From contig CATQIB010000004.1 of the NCBI GenBank assembly GCA_958296185.1, positions 48,582 to 112,581 of the forward strand: DNA of 64,000 nucleotides. Reading direction: 5' to 3'. The stretch is from an uncultured Mesonia sp. GTDB taxonomy: Bacteria > Bacteroidota > Bacteroidia > Flavobacteriales > Flavobacteriaceae. Of the stretch, positions 20,404 through 29,563 are shown one piece after another. The translations under genes were made by a program, and so were the position numbers. The notes beneath the pieces are model-generated. The model had not been told where the DNA came from. It made no database searches and saw nothing but the letters and a program-made list of their open reading frames with translations. The stretch's first letter is position 1; the number at the start of each line of letters is the position of its first letter.

Positions 20404-22293
20404 ATGCGGCCAATATTATTAATGTTATGTTTTTTTATGTACGGATTTATCTCTGCTCAAATATCCGTAAAGGGAGGTGATGATAATACCGATAGTCCCA
20501 CAAACTATATATATGTAGAAGGAGGTTATCTATTTAGTACCGGAAAACTACTACTTACCCGCAACTCAGATACAGAAATTGCAAACATTTACTTACGAGA
20601 CGACGCCCAATTTATTCAAAAAGATAATGTGCAAAATGAAGGGAATGGTACTTTATCTGTTTTTCAAGAAGGAGCTGCCGACCAATATGCCTATAATTAT
20701 TGGGGTGCACCCGTTGGTTTAATTGGAAATAGTAATCCCGTTGGAAATTTATCTTTTGGTATTAATGAATTGAGCACTCCCAATTCTAAATTAAAAAGCT
20801 CGGGGGTAAACATAATTTCAGGATATAACAGTACGACGAGTAATACAACAGCAAATAGCTCGAATGCTGTTTTAGATTTGGCTAAATATTGGATTTTTAA
20901 ATACATCAATCAATCGGGTAACGCATACGCTAATTGGATATCTGTCCAGGATGCCAATAATATTAATCCAGGTGAAGGTTTTACTATGAAAGGAGTTGAC
21001 GGAACCGACAATTTTACACTTTATGGCGTACAAAACAATCCCGGTTCTGCGCAACGCTATGACTTTAGAGGTAGACCCAACAATGGAGACATTGAAGTAA
21101 CCACATTTTCTTCTACTAGTGATATCGCCTTGCTGGGTAATCCCTATCCTTCTGCACTCTTTCTATCTAAGTTTTTAATTGAAAATTCAACTGGAACCTC
21201 GTCTAATACAGATTGTAATTTGAGTACCACACAACGAAATGCAACCACTGGTGTGGCTTATTTCTGGGACAGTGACCCCAGTGTACAATCTCACAATCTT
21301 AGAGATTACAATGGCGGCTATGCTGCATTCTCTCCCAATGGCAGTTGTATAGGTGTTGGGACCTATACCAATGCGGTGTTTTACAATTATGACGCCAGCG
21401 GTAATCCTATTGGTAGTGGTAACGGATCCAGCAGTCTCTCTATAAATAGAAGATTTATACCCATTGCCCAGGGCTTTTTTGTACAAGCACCCGATACTGG
21501 TACCTTAGAAGCGATTCGGTTTAACAACTCTCACCGCGTTTACCAACCCGAAGGGAAAGATAATGCTAATTTTGATCGACGAAAGTCAATGACAAGCTCT
21601 AATCCTACAGACAGCATACCCTTATTACGTCTAAATTTTGTATTTGATAATTTGTATACACGTCAAGTTGCGGTGGTTTTTAATGATAATGCTACAACCA
21701 GTGTTGATATGGCTATGGATGCCGCCAATATAGACGCTGTAAATTCTGATGCCGGTATCTTCAATAACAACAGGAATTATGTAATTGATGTGCGACCCTT
21801 TAACCAAGACGAGCATATACCACTCTATATTTCTTTAAATGAAGATAAAGAAATTACTTTCAAAATCAATAATCAAGAAAACATTGATTTAGAGCATATT
21901 TACATTTACGATTCCCTATATAAAATGTATAATAAAATTAATGATGGCAAGTATTTTAATATCAATTTACCAGCAGGAAATCATCACAACAGGTTTTATT
22001 TAGCTTTTAGAGATCAACGCTTGGGTATTGACGAATTAGAAGGAAGCAATTTTATTATTACCCAAAATAACAGTTTGCAGACGTTAAATATAAGCAACCC
22101 CAATAATGCTAGCATAACGGGAATACGTGTATTTAATATGATGGGTAAGCGCATTCTGTCTAAAAATCAATTAGGAAGCAATTCTAATTATAGCTTCTCG
22201 ACACAAAACCTAGCGGCAGGTATTTATATTGTACAAATTGTAGATGAGAATCAAAACGCATTTACCCAAAAGGTGAGCATTTACAATAAATAG
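20404..22293 (+). CDS. Secreted T9SS type A sorting domain protein
   Basis: 629 residues: signal peptide (MRPILLMLCFFMYGFISAQ), a long Asn/Ser/Gly-rich extracellular region without a recognised catalytic domain, and a C-terminal type A sorting domain of about 75 residues (GIRVFNMMGKRIL, then LAAGIYIVQIVDE and a basic end), which targets it to the type IX secretion system and the cell surface. The repeated YNYDASGNPIGSG-like and NPYPSALFL stretches are typical of large flavobacterial surface proteins. It is followed closely by the DUF2752 and CCC-motif genes. Confidence 0.88.
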   Translation: MRPILLMLCFFMYGFISAQISVKGGDDNTDSPTNYIYVEGGYLFSTGKLLLTRNSDTEIANIYLRDDAQFIQKDNVQNEGNGTLSVFQEGAADQYAYNYWGAPVGLIGNSNPVGNLSFGINELSTPNSKLKSSGVNIISGYNSTTSNTTANSSNAVLDLAKYWIFKYINQSGNAYANWISVQDANNINPGEGFTMKGVDGTDNFTLYGVQNNPGSAQRYDFRGRPNNGDIEVTTFSSTSDIALLGNPYPSALFLSKFLIENSTGTSSNTDCNLSTTQRNATTGVAYFWDSDPSVQSHNLRDYNGGYAAFSPNGSCIGVGTYTNAVFYNYDASGNPIGSGNGSSSLSINRRFIPIAQGFFVQAPDTGTLEAIRFNNSHRVYQPEGKDNANFDRRKSMTSSNPTDSIPLLRLNFVFDNLYTRQVAVVFNDNATTSVDMAMDAANIDAVNSDAGIFNNNRNYVIDVRPFNQDEHIPLYISLNEDKEITFKINNQENIDLEHIYIYDSLYKMYNKINDGKYFNINLPAGNHHNRFYLAFRDQRLGIDELEGSNFIITQNNSLQTLNISNPNNASITGIRVFNMMGKRILSKNQLGSNSNYSFSTQNLAAGIYIVQIVDENQNAFTQKVSIYNK

Positions 22294-22298
22294 ATATT

Positions 22299-22583
22299 TT
22301 GGAAGATTATCTACTTACTTGCTATACTAAGAAGTTTTTTGCTTTCCCTTGTCCGGGTTGCGGTGGCCAACGCGCCGTATTATTACTAAGTGAAGGAAAC
22401 CTAAAAGAAAGTTTTTTGATGTATCCTGGTCTTTACCCTTTACTTATTTTTTTATTACTTTTACTTGTAAATAAGATCTACCCTTTTAAAAATTATTCTA
22501 AATGGATTGCTCCATTAGCTTTTATAACCGCAATAACTATTGTAGTTAGCTATGGCTATAAAATTTTCAATTTATATTTTTAA
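22299..22583 (+). CDS. DUF2752 membrane protein
   Basis: 94 residues with the family hallmark CPGCGGQRAVLLL near residue 20 and two hydrophobic helices after it (YPLLIFLLLLLVNKIY and WIAPLAFITAITIVV). Start is a TTG five nucleotides after the preceding stop; no ATG would include the Cys motif with its leader. The role of DUF2752 is unknown; the two cysteines could bind metal or be oxidised. Followed 44 bp later by a CCC-motif protein, a pairing often seen in Bacteroidetes. Confidence 0.85.
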   Translation: MEDYLLTCYTKKFFAFPCPGCGGQRAVLLLSEGNLKESFLMYPGLYPLLIFLLLLLVNKIYPFKNYSKWIAPLAFITAITIVVSYGYKIFNLYF

Positions 22584-22627
22584 CTTCAATAATTATCAAC
22601 TAAATACTTAACTTAAATTTTTAAAAA

Positions 22628-22975
22628 ATGGAATTAGAAAATCGCAAATTACCCAATGCTACACTCTCCTTAATTCTAGGTATATTATCTTTTATTGCTT
22701 GCTGTTTTAGTGCAGGATTAGGCGGCGTAATTTTATCTGGAGTAGCTTTTTATTTAGCCAATAAAGATACGCGTTTATACCGTCAAAACCCTGAAGGTTT
22801 CGACAACTATGGACAAGTAAAAACCGCTAAAATTATTGCAATTATTGGCTTGGTTATAGGTTTATTAGTCTTAATCTCTAGTATTGCGTTCATCGTTTCT
22901 TTGGGCGGAATTAACGAGTACTTTGAATATATTCAAGAAATGCAAATGAAACAATTAGAAATGCAGGGGCAGTAA
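22628..22975 (+). CDS. CCC-motif membrane protein
   Basis: 115 residues. A first helix carries the Cys pair (LILGILSFIACCFSAG), a loop with YLANKDTRLY follows, and a second helix (IIAIIGLVIGLLVLISSIAFI) leads to a Met/Gln-rich tail. This matches the flavobacterial family named for its cysteine motif. Function unknown. It ends its operon: a strong terminator lies 28 bp downstream. Confidence 0.8.
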   Translation: MELENRKLPNATLSLILGILSFIACCFSAGLGGVILSGVAFYLANKDTRLYRQNPEGFDNYGQVKTAKIIAIIGLVIGLLVLISSIAFIVSLGGINEYFEYIQEMQMKQLEMQGQ

Positions 22976-23002
22976 TAATTTCTCTTTTTTCATTTCATAA
23001 TT

Positions 23003-23056
23003 AAACCTTTTCCTATTTGATTGATTCACATATAATCAAACAGGAAAAGGTTTTTT
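23003..23056 (+). terminator. Intrinsic terminator of the CCC-motif operon
   Basis: Perfect 12-bp outer stem 23003-23014 / 23042-23053 with a second 7-bp stem inside (23016-23022 / 23034-23040), followed by a T run. Nearly symmetrical, so it could also act on the other strand. Confidence 0.85.
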
Positions 23057-23940
23057 ACATTATGCCCTACTTCCGTAAAGACCTTTTAAAACCATAATAA
23101 CAGCTAAGTTGAATGGACTAATAAAATAGATTTAGCGTTATTTAAAGTAAAGCACATCTACTCTATTTTCATCAACCTTGCCTTATCATTGCATTTATCT
23201 AGAAAAGCCTATAAAAAGGGTTTAAGGATCAATCTCAAAAGTTGGGTGCAAATTGATAAAGCAATTTGACTTTAACATAAGCCTTTTATTGCATACCTAT
23301 AAAGTATAGCGCCTAACAATTTTTCATAGGCTTGAACTTATTTTTTTAAGAACGGTGTAATGAATGCTTTTTGGCATTGCTAGGTCTTTTCCAGACTTAA
23401 CTTTCGAGTTTAGATGAAGTTGGTTTACTACCTGCCAAGCCTTTATCAAAAGCGAAATGAGTCCACAGTGAGTCCACACTGAGTCCACTATTCAGTGGAC
23501 TTAGGTATACTAATGATAGATTCAATATGGTTTTAGAATAAAGACAATATGGTTTAAACCGTGCTTTGGTATAAGCTTAATATACTTAAAGACTATGTCA
23601 GCTTTATGGAAACGTGATTAAAGAGAGTAATTAATTTTAATTGCCGTCTCGGGTTTAAAATGCAGCACTTAATGAAACAGGCATTCCATTAAAACTTAGC
23701 ACGCAAAAATTAAAACATTAAGAGGAGTAAGAAGAACTGAATTCTTCCTGTATAGACTCGAAAAATTATTTGCTTAAAAACTCAAAAACCCAGAAAATGT
23801 CCTTGATCCGGGTTTAGAATGCCCACCGTTACCAGTATTTAAATAAAATATTAGCTTAATTGAATATTCAAATATGAAAAAAAACTGATTTCTGCTAATT
23901 CAAGAAATGAGATAAACTTATAAAAGTAAAAATTTTCTCG
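23057..23940. other. Gene-free stretch of about 0.9 kb
   Basis: No ORF of convincing length on either strand. It holds the triple 11-bp repeat with a hairpin at 23458-23501, a hairpin 23786-23815 (GGGTTT arms) that resembles one at 60778-60808, and scattered AT-rich sequence. Nothing identifies it as a decayed known gene. Confidence 0.6.
23458..23501. repeat. Three tandem 11-bp repeats ending in a hairpin
   Basis: Units TGAGTCCACAG, TGAGTCCACAC and TGAGTCCACTA run head to tail from 23458 to 23490. The last unit also forms a perfect 8-bp stem (AGTCCACT 23482-23489 with AGTGGACT 23494-23501) around a 4-nt loop. Function unknown. Confidence 0.8.
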
Positions 23941-23941
23941 C

Positions 23942-23973
23942 AAAAAAACCCTCAAGCTTTCGCCTGAGGGTTT
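23942..23973 (-). terminator. Intrinsic terminator of rpsA
   Basis: 9-bp stem 23946-23954 / 23965-23973 followed on the minus strand by a run of seven T, 33 bp past the rpsA stop. Confidence 0.85.
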
Positions 23974-24005
23974 TGAAATATAAGAACAATAAAATTTAAG
24001 TAAAA

Positions 24006-25832
24006 TTAGTTTTTACCTTCCATTTTATCTTTTAAAGCTTGAAGATCTGCGTTAGCATCACCTATAGTAGGCTTATTCTCTTCTTGTGCTTTTTTAGCTG
24101 CTTGTGTTACTATTTTAGCCTCTTCCTCTTTGTGAATAGACATATGAGAAGCCACTACACGCTTAAATTCTTTATTGAATTCGATGATTACAAATTCAGC
24201 TTCATCTCCTTTACCTAACTTGGTACCGTCTTCTTTTTCTAAGTGACGAGTAGGAACAAAAGCAGTGATATCTTCATTAAACTCAATAGTAGCTCCTTTA
24301 CTTACAACATCTGCAATTGTTGCTGTATGCTTAGTACCTACCGCGAAATCTTGCTCATATTTATCCCAAGGGTTTTCTTCTGTTTGTTTGTGCCCTAAGC
24401 TCAACTTACGTCCGTCAACATCAAGTTCAAGAACAACAACATCTAACTTATCACCTACATTACAGAATTCTGATGGATGCTTAATTTTCTTAGTCCAAGA
24501 AAGATCTGAGATATAAATAAGGCCATCGATACCTTCTTCTAGTTCAACAAAAACACCAAAGTTTGTAAAGTTTCTTACAATTCCAGTATGTCTTGAACCA
24601 ACAGGGTATTTAGTTGTAATGTCTGTCCATGGATCTGGTGTTAATTGCTTAATACCAAGAGACATTTTACGCTCTTCTCTATCTAAAGTTAAAATTTGTG
24701 CTTCAACCTCATCGCCTACATTTACAAAATCTTGTGCAGATCTTAAGTGGGTAGACCAAGACATTTCAGAAACGTGAATTAATCCTTCTACCCCTTCGGC
24801 AACCTCGATAAACGCACCATAGTCTGCAATAACAACTACTTTACCTTTAACTTTATCACCAACTTTCAAGTCGGCATCTAGCGCCTCCCAAGGGTGCTTA
24901 TTCAATTGCTTAAGACCTAACTGGATTCTAGTTTTAGCCTCATCAAAGTCTAAGATTACTACGTTTAATTTTTGATCTAATTCTACAATCTCGTTTGGAT
25001 GATTGATTCTAGACCAAGATAAATCAGTAATGTGAACTAAACCGTCTACACCACCAAGGTCAACGAACACACCGTAAGAAGTAATGTTTTTAACCACACC
25101 TTCTAACACTTGTCCTTTTTCTAATTGACCAATAATTTCTTTTTTCTGCTCTTCGATATCAGCCTCGATAAGCGCTTTATGAGAAACTACTACGTTCTTA
25201 AATTCGTGGTTAATTTTCACCACTTTAAACTCCATAGTTTTGTTTACGTAAGCATCGTAATCTCTAATTGGCTTCACATCGATTTGCGAACCAGGTAAGA
25301 AAGCTTCGATACCAAATACGTCTACAATCATACCACCTTTTGTACGGCATTTTACAAAACCGTTTACAATAGTGCCTTCTTCGTGGGCTTTATTTACACG
25401 ATCCCAAGCTTTGATTACACGGGCTTTACGGTGAGAAAGAATTAATTGTCCTGTAGCATCTTCACGTACATCAATTAAAACCTCAACTTTATCGCCAACG
25501 GCTAGGTTTGGATTGTATCTAAATTCATTTAATGAGATTACCCCTTCACTCTTAGCGTTGATATCGATAATTGCATCACGATCAGTGATATTAATTACCG
25601 TACCTTCAACAACTTCATCATCAAGTGTATCTACAAAGTTTTCCTCTACAAGTCTCTCAAACTCATCTAACTTACCATCATCAATTGGGTCAATACCCTC
25701 TTCATAATTGTGCCAGTTAAACTCCTTTAAAAATTGTTCTGGATTTTGTTGTTGCTCGCTAGGAGCTGGTTGAGAAGAAGCGTCCATCCCGGCTACTTCT
25801 TGAATCTCTGGATTGTTTTTTTCTTCAGCCAT
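24006..25832 (-). CDS. rpsA: 30S ribosomal protein S1
   Basis: RNA-binding ribosomal protein with six S1 domains in a row, visible as repeats of the GxVxxxxxxGxFVxL type (for example VVKNITSYGVFVDLGG and IADYGAFIEVAEGVEGL), preceded by an acidic N-terminal segment. The start chosen is ATG at 25832 (MAEEKNNPE), as in other Bacteroidetes S1 proteins; in-frame ATG 25847 and GTG 25862 are possible extensions without typical S1 sequence. 608 residues. In this phylum mRNAs mostly lack Shine-Dalgarno sequences, so S1-type binding matters for initiation. A consensus promoter at 25952-25981 implies a leader of over 100 nt, possibly for autoregulation. Confidence 0.97.
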   Translation of the reverse strand: MAEEKNNPEIQEVAGMDASSQPAPSEQQQNPEQFLKEFNWHNYEEGIDPIDDGKLDEFERLVEENFVDTLDDEVVEGTVINITDRDAIIDINAKSEGVISLNEFRYNPNLAVGDKVEVLIDVREDATGQLILSHRKARVIKAWDRVNKAHEEGTIVNGFVKCRTKGGMIVDVFGIEAFLPGSQIDVKPIRDYDAYVNKTMEFKVVKINHEFKNVVVSHKALIEADIEEQKKEIIGQLEKGQVLEGVVKNITSYGVFVDLGGVDGLVHITDLSWSRINHPNEIVELDQKLNVVILDFDEAKTRIQLGLKQLNKHPWEALDADLKVGDKVKGKVVVIADYGAFIEVAEGVEGLIHVSEMSWSTHLRSAQDFVNVGDEVEAQILTLDREERKMSLGIKQLTPDPWTDITTKYPVGSRHTGIVRNFTNFGVFVELEEGIDGLIYISDLSWTKKIKHPSEFCNVGDKLDVVVLELDVDGRKLSLGHKQTEENPWDKYEQDFAVGTKHTATIADVVSKGATIEFNEDITAFVPTRHLEKEDGTKLGKGDEAEFVIIEFNKEFKRVVASHMSIHKEEEAKIVTQAAKKAQEENKPTIGDANADLQALKDKMEGKN

Positions 25833-25951
25833 TGCTGATCTATTCATTTGTATTCTACACACCTTGGAAATTTAAACAGCTGATGCACAGAAGATTGTTT
25901 AAAAATAAAAATTTATTCCGCTTGATTTTCCAAATGCTGTCAAACGGATTG

Positions 25952-25981
25952 CAAAACTAGTTATTATTTTTTGATAATCAA
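25952..25981 (-). promoter_or_regulatory. Promoter of rpsA
   Basis: On the minus strand: -7 TAGTTTTG (25952-25959), 19-nt spacer, -33 TTG (25979-25981, within TTTG). An excellent consensus match. The transcript would start near 25945, leaving a leader of about 113 nt. Confidence 0.7.
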
Positions 25982-25991
25982 ATACTTATTC

Positions 25992-26024
25992 TTGTTTTTT
26001 TGTTATGAGATAACTTTATATTTG
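25992..26024 (+). promoter_or_regulatory. Promoter of the DUF6134 gene
   Basis: TTG (25992-25994), 22-nt spacer, TATATTTG (26017-26024); ATG at 26042. Divergent from the rpsA promoter, and the two regions nearly touch. Confidence 0.55.
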
Positions 26025-26041
26025 TAAGATAACCTAGCCTT

Positions 26042-26650
26042 ATGCATACTAATAATAATCACCTATTTATTCTTTTTTTTCTTTTACTTATAACTCCATT
26101 ATTAAGCTCAGGGCAAGCCCAAAAACTGGTCTTTGATCTTCTATATAAGGATAAAAAACTAGGTGAACTTACTGCCCAGCATTACCAAAAAGGCGACACC
26201 TTATTTTATATAAGCAATACGAGCATCAAGACAAGAATAATTACTCCCCTTAACGTTGAGTACACTTATTTAGTTAAAAAAGACCTCAACAAACAATTGC
26301 TTTTTGCCGAAGTTACTATAGTAGTCAATGGCAAAACTAGAACGCATAGTTTTACCCGTAAAAAAGAAAACGCCTATATTTTTACAGAAAGTAATAAAAG
26401 TCATAAAATTAATCGTGCCATAAACTATTCTAGTGTACAACTTCTTTTTGAAGAGCCTACTGGAGTCAAAGAAATTTATTCTGAAGAACAAGGTAAATTT
26501 CTCACGTTACGACAGGAATCGCGTCAAAAATACATAAAATCGGCCAAGAACGATTCCGAATACCATTATGTAAATGGTAACTTGAATCAAGCTGTTTTAG
26601 ATATAGGAATAATTTCTTTTGAAGTGTTAAAAGCTACCGTTTCAAAATAA
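26042..26650 (+). CDS. DUF6134 family exported protein
   Basis: 202 residues with a signal peptide (hydrophobic run ending LLSSGQAQ) and a beta-rich body typical of DUF6134 proteins (VFDLLYKDKKLGEL, then repeated beta strands and a late QESRQKYIKSAKND segment). Function unknown; probably periplasmic or outer-membrane associated. Single-gene unit with its own promoter, convergent with yaaA. Confidence 0.75.
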   Translation: MHTNNNHLFILFFLLLITPLLSSGQAQKLVFDLLYKDKKLGELTAQHYQKGDTLFYISNTSIKTRIITPLNVEYTYLVKKDLNKQLLFAEVTIVVNGKTRTHSFTRKKENAYIFTESNKSHKINRAINYSSVQLLFEEPTGVKEIYSEEQGKFLTLRQESRQKYIKSAKNDSEYHYVNGNLNQAVLDIGIISFEVLKATVSK

Positions 26651-26706
26651 AAAGAATTTGGCTTATTCTATAAAATCTGGTGTACGTAAATTAACCGAAA
26701 TTTAAG

Positions 26707-27468
26707 CTATCGAATAAAAACTGGTTCATTTGATTTATCAGTATGCTCTTCGCTGTACTTATAACCCATCCCAGTAAAGCCCAGTAAATCTTCAAATTTA
26801 CTCACCTGATGATCAATCAAGTAACGCGCCATAGCACCCCGAGCTTTTTTAGCATAAAATGCAATAGTTTTAAGCTTATCTCCTTTAAAATCTTTAAATA
26901 TAGGTGTCACTATTTGACTTTTTAATTGGGTTTTATCTACCGCCTTAAAGTACTCATTACTAGCTAGGTTTACAAAAAGTTCGTTTTCTTGTAACTCTTC
27001 ATTCAATTGTTTTGTAATTTTCTTTTTCCAAAAGGCATAAAGGTCTTTATTGCTCTCTATACTTAGTTTTGTACCCATTTCAAGTCGGTAAGGCTGCATC
27101 AAGTCAAATGGCTTAAGAATTCCATAAAGTCCAGATAAAATACGTAGACTATTTTGCAGGAAATCGGCTTGTTTTTCTTCTATTGTTTCTGCCTCTAATC
27201 CAGAATAAACATCACCATCAAACATATAAATCGCCGGTTTAGCATTTTCAGTTGTAGCTTTAGCTTCAAAATCCTGATTACGCGTGTAATTTAAATCGGC
27301 CAATTGGTCGCTGATATTCATTAAATCGGCTAATTCTTTTTTCGAAAAACGAGCAAGCTTTCTGTTAATTTGAGCTGCTTCTTCTAGAAATACAGGCTGT
27401 GATGATTTTTGTATAGGCCAATTTTGGCTTTCATTCAAAGATTTAGCCGGTGAAATTACTATCTTCAT
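26707..27468 (-). CDS. yaaA: Peroxide stress protein YaaA
   Basis: DUF328/UPF0246 family protein that in E. coli lowers free iron during hydrogen peroxide stress. Full-length at 253 residues, starting with the hallmark MKIVISPAKSLN and ending with the family's YKYSEEHTDKSN-like tail; KKARGAMARYLI near residue 205 is also conserved. Single gene; no clear promoter or oxidative-stress operator was found upstream. Confidence 0.93.
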   Translation of the reverse strand: MKIVISPAKSLNESQNWPIQKSSQPVFLEEAAQINRKLARFSKKELADLMNISDQLADLNYTRNQDFEAKATTENAKPAIYMFDGDVYSGLEAETIEEKQADFLQNSLRILSGLYGILKPFDLMQPYRLEMGTKLSIESNKDLYAFWKKKITKQLNEELQENELFVNLASNEYFKAVDKTQLKSQIVTPIFKDFKGDKLKTIAFYAKKARGAMARYLIDHQVSKFEDLLGFTGMGYKYSEEHTDKSNEPVFIR

Positions 27469-27554
27469 AATTTAATTTTTTCCTAATTTACGATAATGGC
27501 TTGTTTTAGATTTACAAAGTCAGTAATTTAAAACAATCTTAGCATAAATCTAAG

Positions 27555-29516
27555 TTATAAGCTAAAACTAACACCAAATTTAGCCCACCTGCCTGGCAGT
27601 AAGATATTACCATAATCAAAGGCGTCTTGGTCTAAAATATTAAAAACATCAAGTAAAAAAGTAAGTTTTTTATACTTGTAAGATATTTTCGTATTCAAAG
27701 TAATCACATCGTCGTAAGGCACAAAACCAATGGCTTCTTCATTGACAAATCGTTGGTAGCCCCCGTTGCGTTTTTGATAAAACCCACCTATACTCCATTG
27801 AAAGTTCTCTAAAGGGCTAATTACCAAATTGGCAGTAAGTTTATGTTTTAGAAAATCAAAAGCATAAGTAGATTCGAAATCTTCATTAGCGTCTGAATTA
27901 TCTAAGTAGCTATAACCTAATCTAAGGTTATTTAAAAACTCTGAATCAAACATCACAGCCAAATTAAAATCAGTTTCCACCTCTACTCCAAAACTACCTA
28001 ACTCAGAAATATTCATCGATCTAAACACTTCTTCCCCTGGCGCTAAAGTCCAATCAATTAAGTTTTTAGCATCTCGGTAAAATACAGCAGCCTGTGCATT
28101 AAGGATTTTGTTTTTATATGCATAGGTAAGGTCATAAGTTATAGCTTCTTCGGCTCTTAAATTTGGATTGCTTATCTGGGTGGGGCCTTTATAAAAAAGA
28201 TCGGTAAACGTAGGTAAACGCATCGACTTGTTCACCGAAGCCACCACGTAGTTACTTCGATTTATCTTATAACCTAAATCTGCTCCTGGGTAAAATTTAG
28301 TCACTCCCTCAACATGTAAACTTTTGAGCCCTATATTCAATTTTAAATCTTTCCAATTGTATTGATGAGCCAATGTTACATCCAGAATATTGCGAGCAAA
28401 AAAATGATTGAATTCAGCTTCTTTGGTAGCGGTATAAAATAAATTTTCATCTTCTTTTACAGAAGTTTGTGGTTCACCTAGCACATTACTATTGATGAGT
28501 TCTCGCCTCCATTCGCTATGCAAACTAGTTTTACCTATTGCGCTAGTATAATTAGCCCCCAACTGTGCCGCCACTACATCGGTTTGGTGTTTGTTGTGTT
28601 GAGTATACCAAGTTGGCGGATTTTCTCTAAAAAGCTCAAACCTATCATTGCTACGCAGTCCGTATATATTTGCATTTAATTGCAGTTTACCTAAGTCTTG
28701 ATTCCATTTAAGTGCTGCAAATTGGGTGGTCACCTCTTCAAATTGATTTGAAAATCGGGGCGTATAAAAATTAAAAGCACCAAATCCTTTATTGGCATAC
28801 CCTGCCATCCAGTCCAATTGGGTCCTATTTTGTTGATATTTACCGTGATAAAATAGATTTAGACTCTCAAAATCTGTATTTTCTTGGTGTCCATCTCCTT
28901 CTTGGTATCCCGCCATTAGATGATGTTCGAACTGATTTCCCGTTTCGAAATAGGTTTTCGCTTGCGCGGATTTAAATCCGAAATCTCCCCCCATAAGTTC
29001 TACTTTTAACGGACTTTTATTTAAACCTGTTGTGAAGTTGATGGCACCACTAAAGGCACTATATCCGTAAAGTTTACCTCCAGCCCCCTTTAAAACCTCA
29101 ATTTGATCTACTCCAAAAAAAGAAACGGGTAGACTAAGCGTGTTATGCCCGGTATGCGGATTGGTAACATTTATGCCGTTAAGCAAAACCATGTTCTGGT
29201 TGAAGGTACCTCCACGAATCGAGATGTCAGTCTGCAAATCTGACATTCCACGTTGTCTAAGATCTAGAGCAGGTAGCAAATCTAGTGTTTCACTTAATGT
29301 TTGAATGGGTAAGGATTCTATTTCTGAACGAGTAATTAAGCGCGTAAGCTTACCTTCTTTTTTAAAAGTTCTTCCTAAATGCGTTTTAAGAACAACCTCA
29401 TTTAAACTAATGGTGTCTTTTTCCTGGGCATAAAGGCCATTGCTGGTGCACATGGGTATAATTACAAAAATTAATACAGCAAAATTAAAGGTAAAACTTA
29501 ATCTATTATTTGTCAT
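27555..29516 (-). CDS. TonB-dependent outer-membrane receptor (BtuB/cobalamin-like architecture)
   Basis: 653 residues: signal peptide ending LYAQ, plug domain (SLNEVVLKTHLGRTF, then IQTLSETLDLLPALDLRQRG and DISIRGGTFNQNMVLLNGI) and a 22-strand type beta barrel ending in GVSFSL. It has no carboxypeptidase-like N-terminal domain. Size and plug resemble BtuB-like receptors, but no cobalamin riboswitch precedes it: the rluD start-to-stop gap is only 47 bp, so it probably rides on the PASTA-rluD transcript. The ligand is therefore uncertain. Confidence 0.87.
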   Translation of the reverse strand: MTNNRLSFTFNFAVLIFVIIPMCTSNGLYAQEKDTISLNEVVLKTHLGRTFKKEGKLTRLITRSEIESLPIQTLSETLDLLPALDLRQRGMSDLQTDISIRGGTFNQNMVLLNGINVTNPHTGHNTLSLPVSFFGVDQIEVLKGAGGKLYGYSAFSGAINFTTGLNKSPLKVELMGGDFGFKSAQAKTYFETGNQFEHHLMAGYQEGDGHQENTDFESLNLFYHGKYQQNRTQLDWMAGYANKGFGAFNFYTPRFSNQFEEVTTQFAALKWNQDLGKLQLNANIYGLRSNDRFELFRENPPTWYTQHNKHQTDVVAAQLGANYTSAIGKTSLHSEWRRELINSNVLGEPQTSVKEDENLFYTATKEAEFNHFFARNILDVTLAHQYNWKDLKLNIGLKSLHVEGVTKFYPGADLGYKINRSNYVVASVNKSMRLPTFTDLFYKGPTQISNPNLRAEEAITYDLTYAYKNKILNAQAAVFYRDAKNLIDWTLAPGEEVFRSMNISELGSFGVEVETDFNLAVMFDSEFLNNLRLGYSYLDNSDANEDFESTYAFDFLKHKLTANLVISPLENFQWSIGGFYQKRNGGYQRFVNEEAIGFVPYDDVITLNTKISYKYKKLTFLLDVFNILDQDAFDYGNILLPGRWAKFGVSFSL

Positions 29517-29563
29517 AACTCTATTAAAAAAAGCGACAAATTTAAATTATTCCTAGCTAAAAA

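Noticed and set aside
23310..23345. GCCTAACAA near 23313, like the beginning of an integron attC site
   Set aside because: No paired GTTAGGC-type site at attC distance and no integrase; a short match in AT-rich DNA is expected by chance.
23786..23815. Hairpin with AAACCC/GGGTTT arms resembling the one at 60778-60808
   Set aside because: On the minus strand both look like terminators (arms followed by T), but no gene ends before either; the similarity is limited to the arms and a TAGA that follows them, so kinship is not shown.
29517..29563. Possible cobalamin riboswitch before the BtuB-like TonB receptor
   Set aside because: Only 47 bp separate it from rluD, too short for a riboswitch, and no conserved box is visible.
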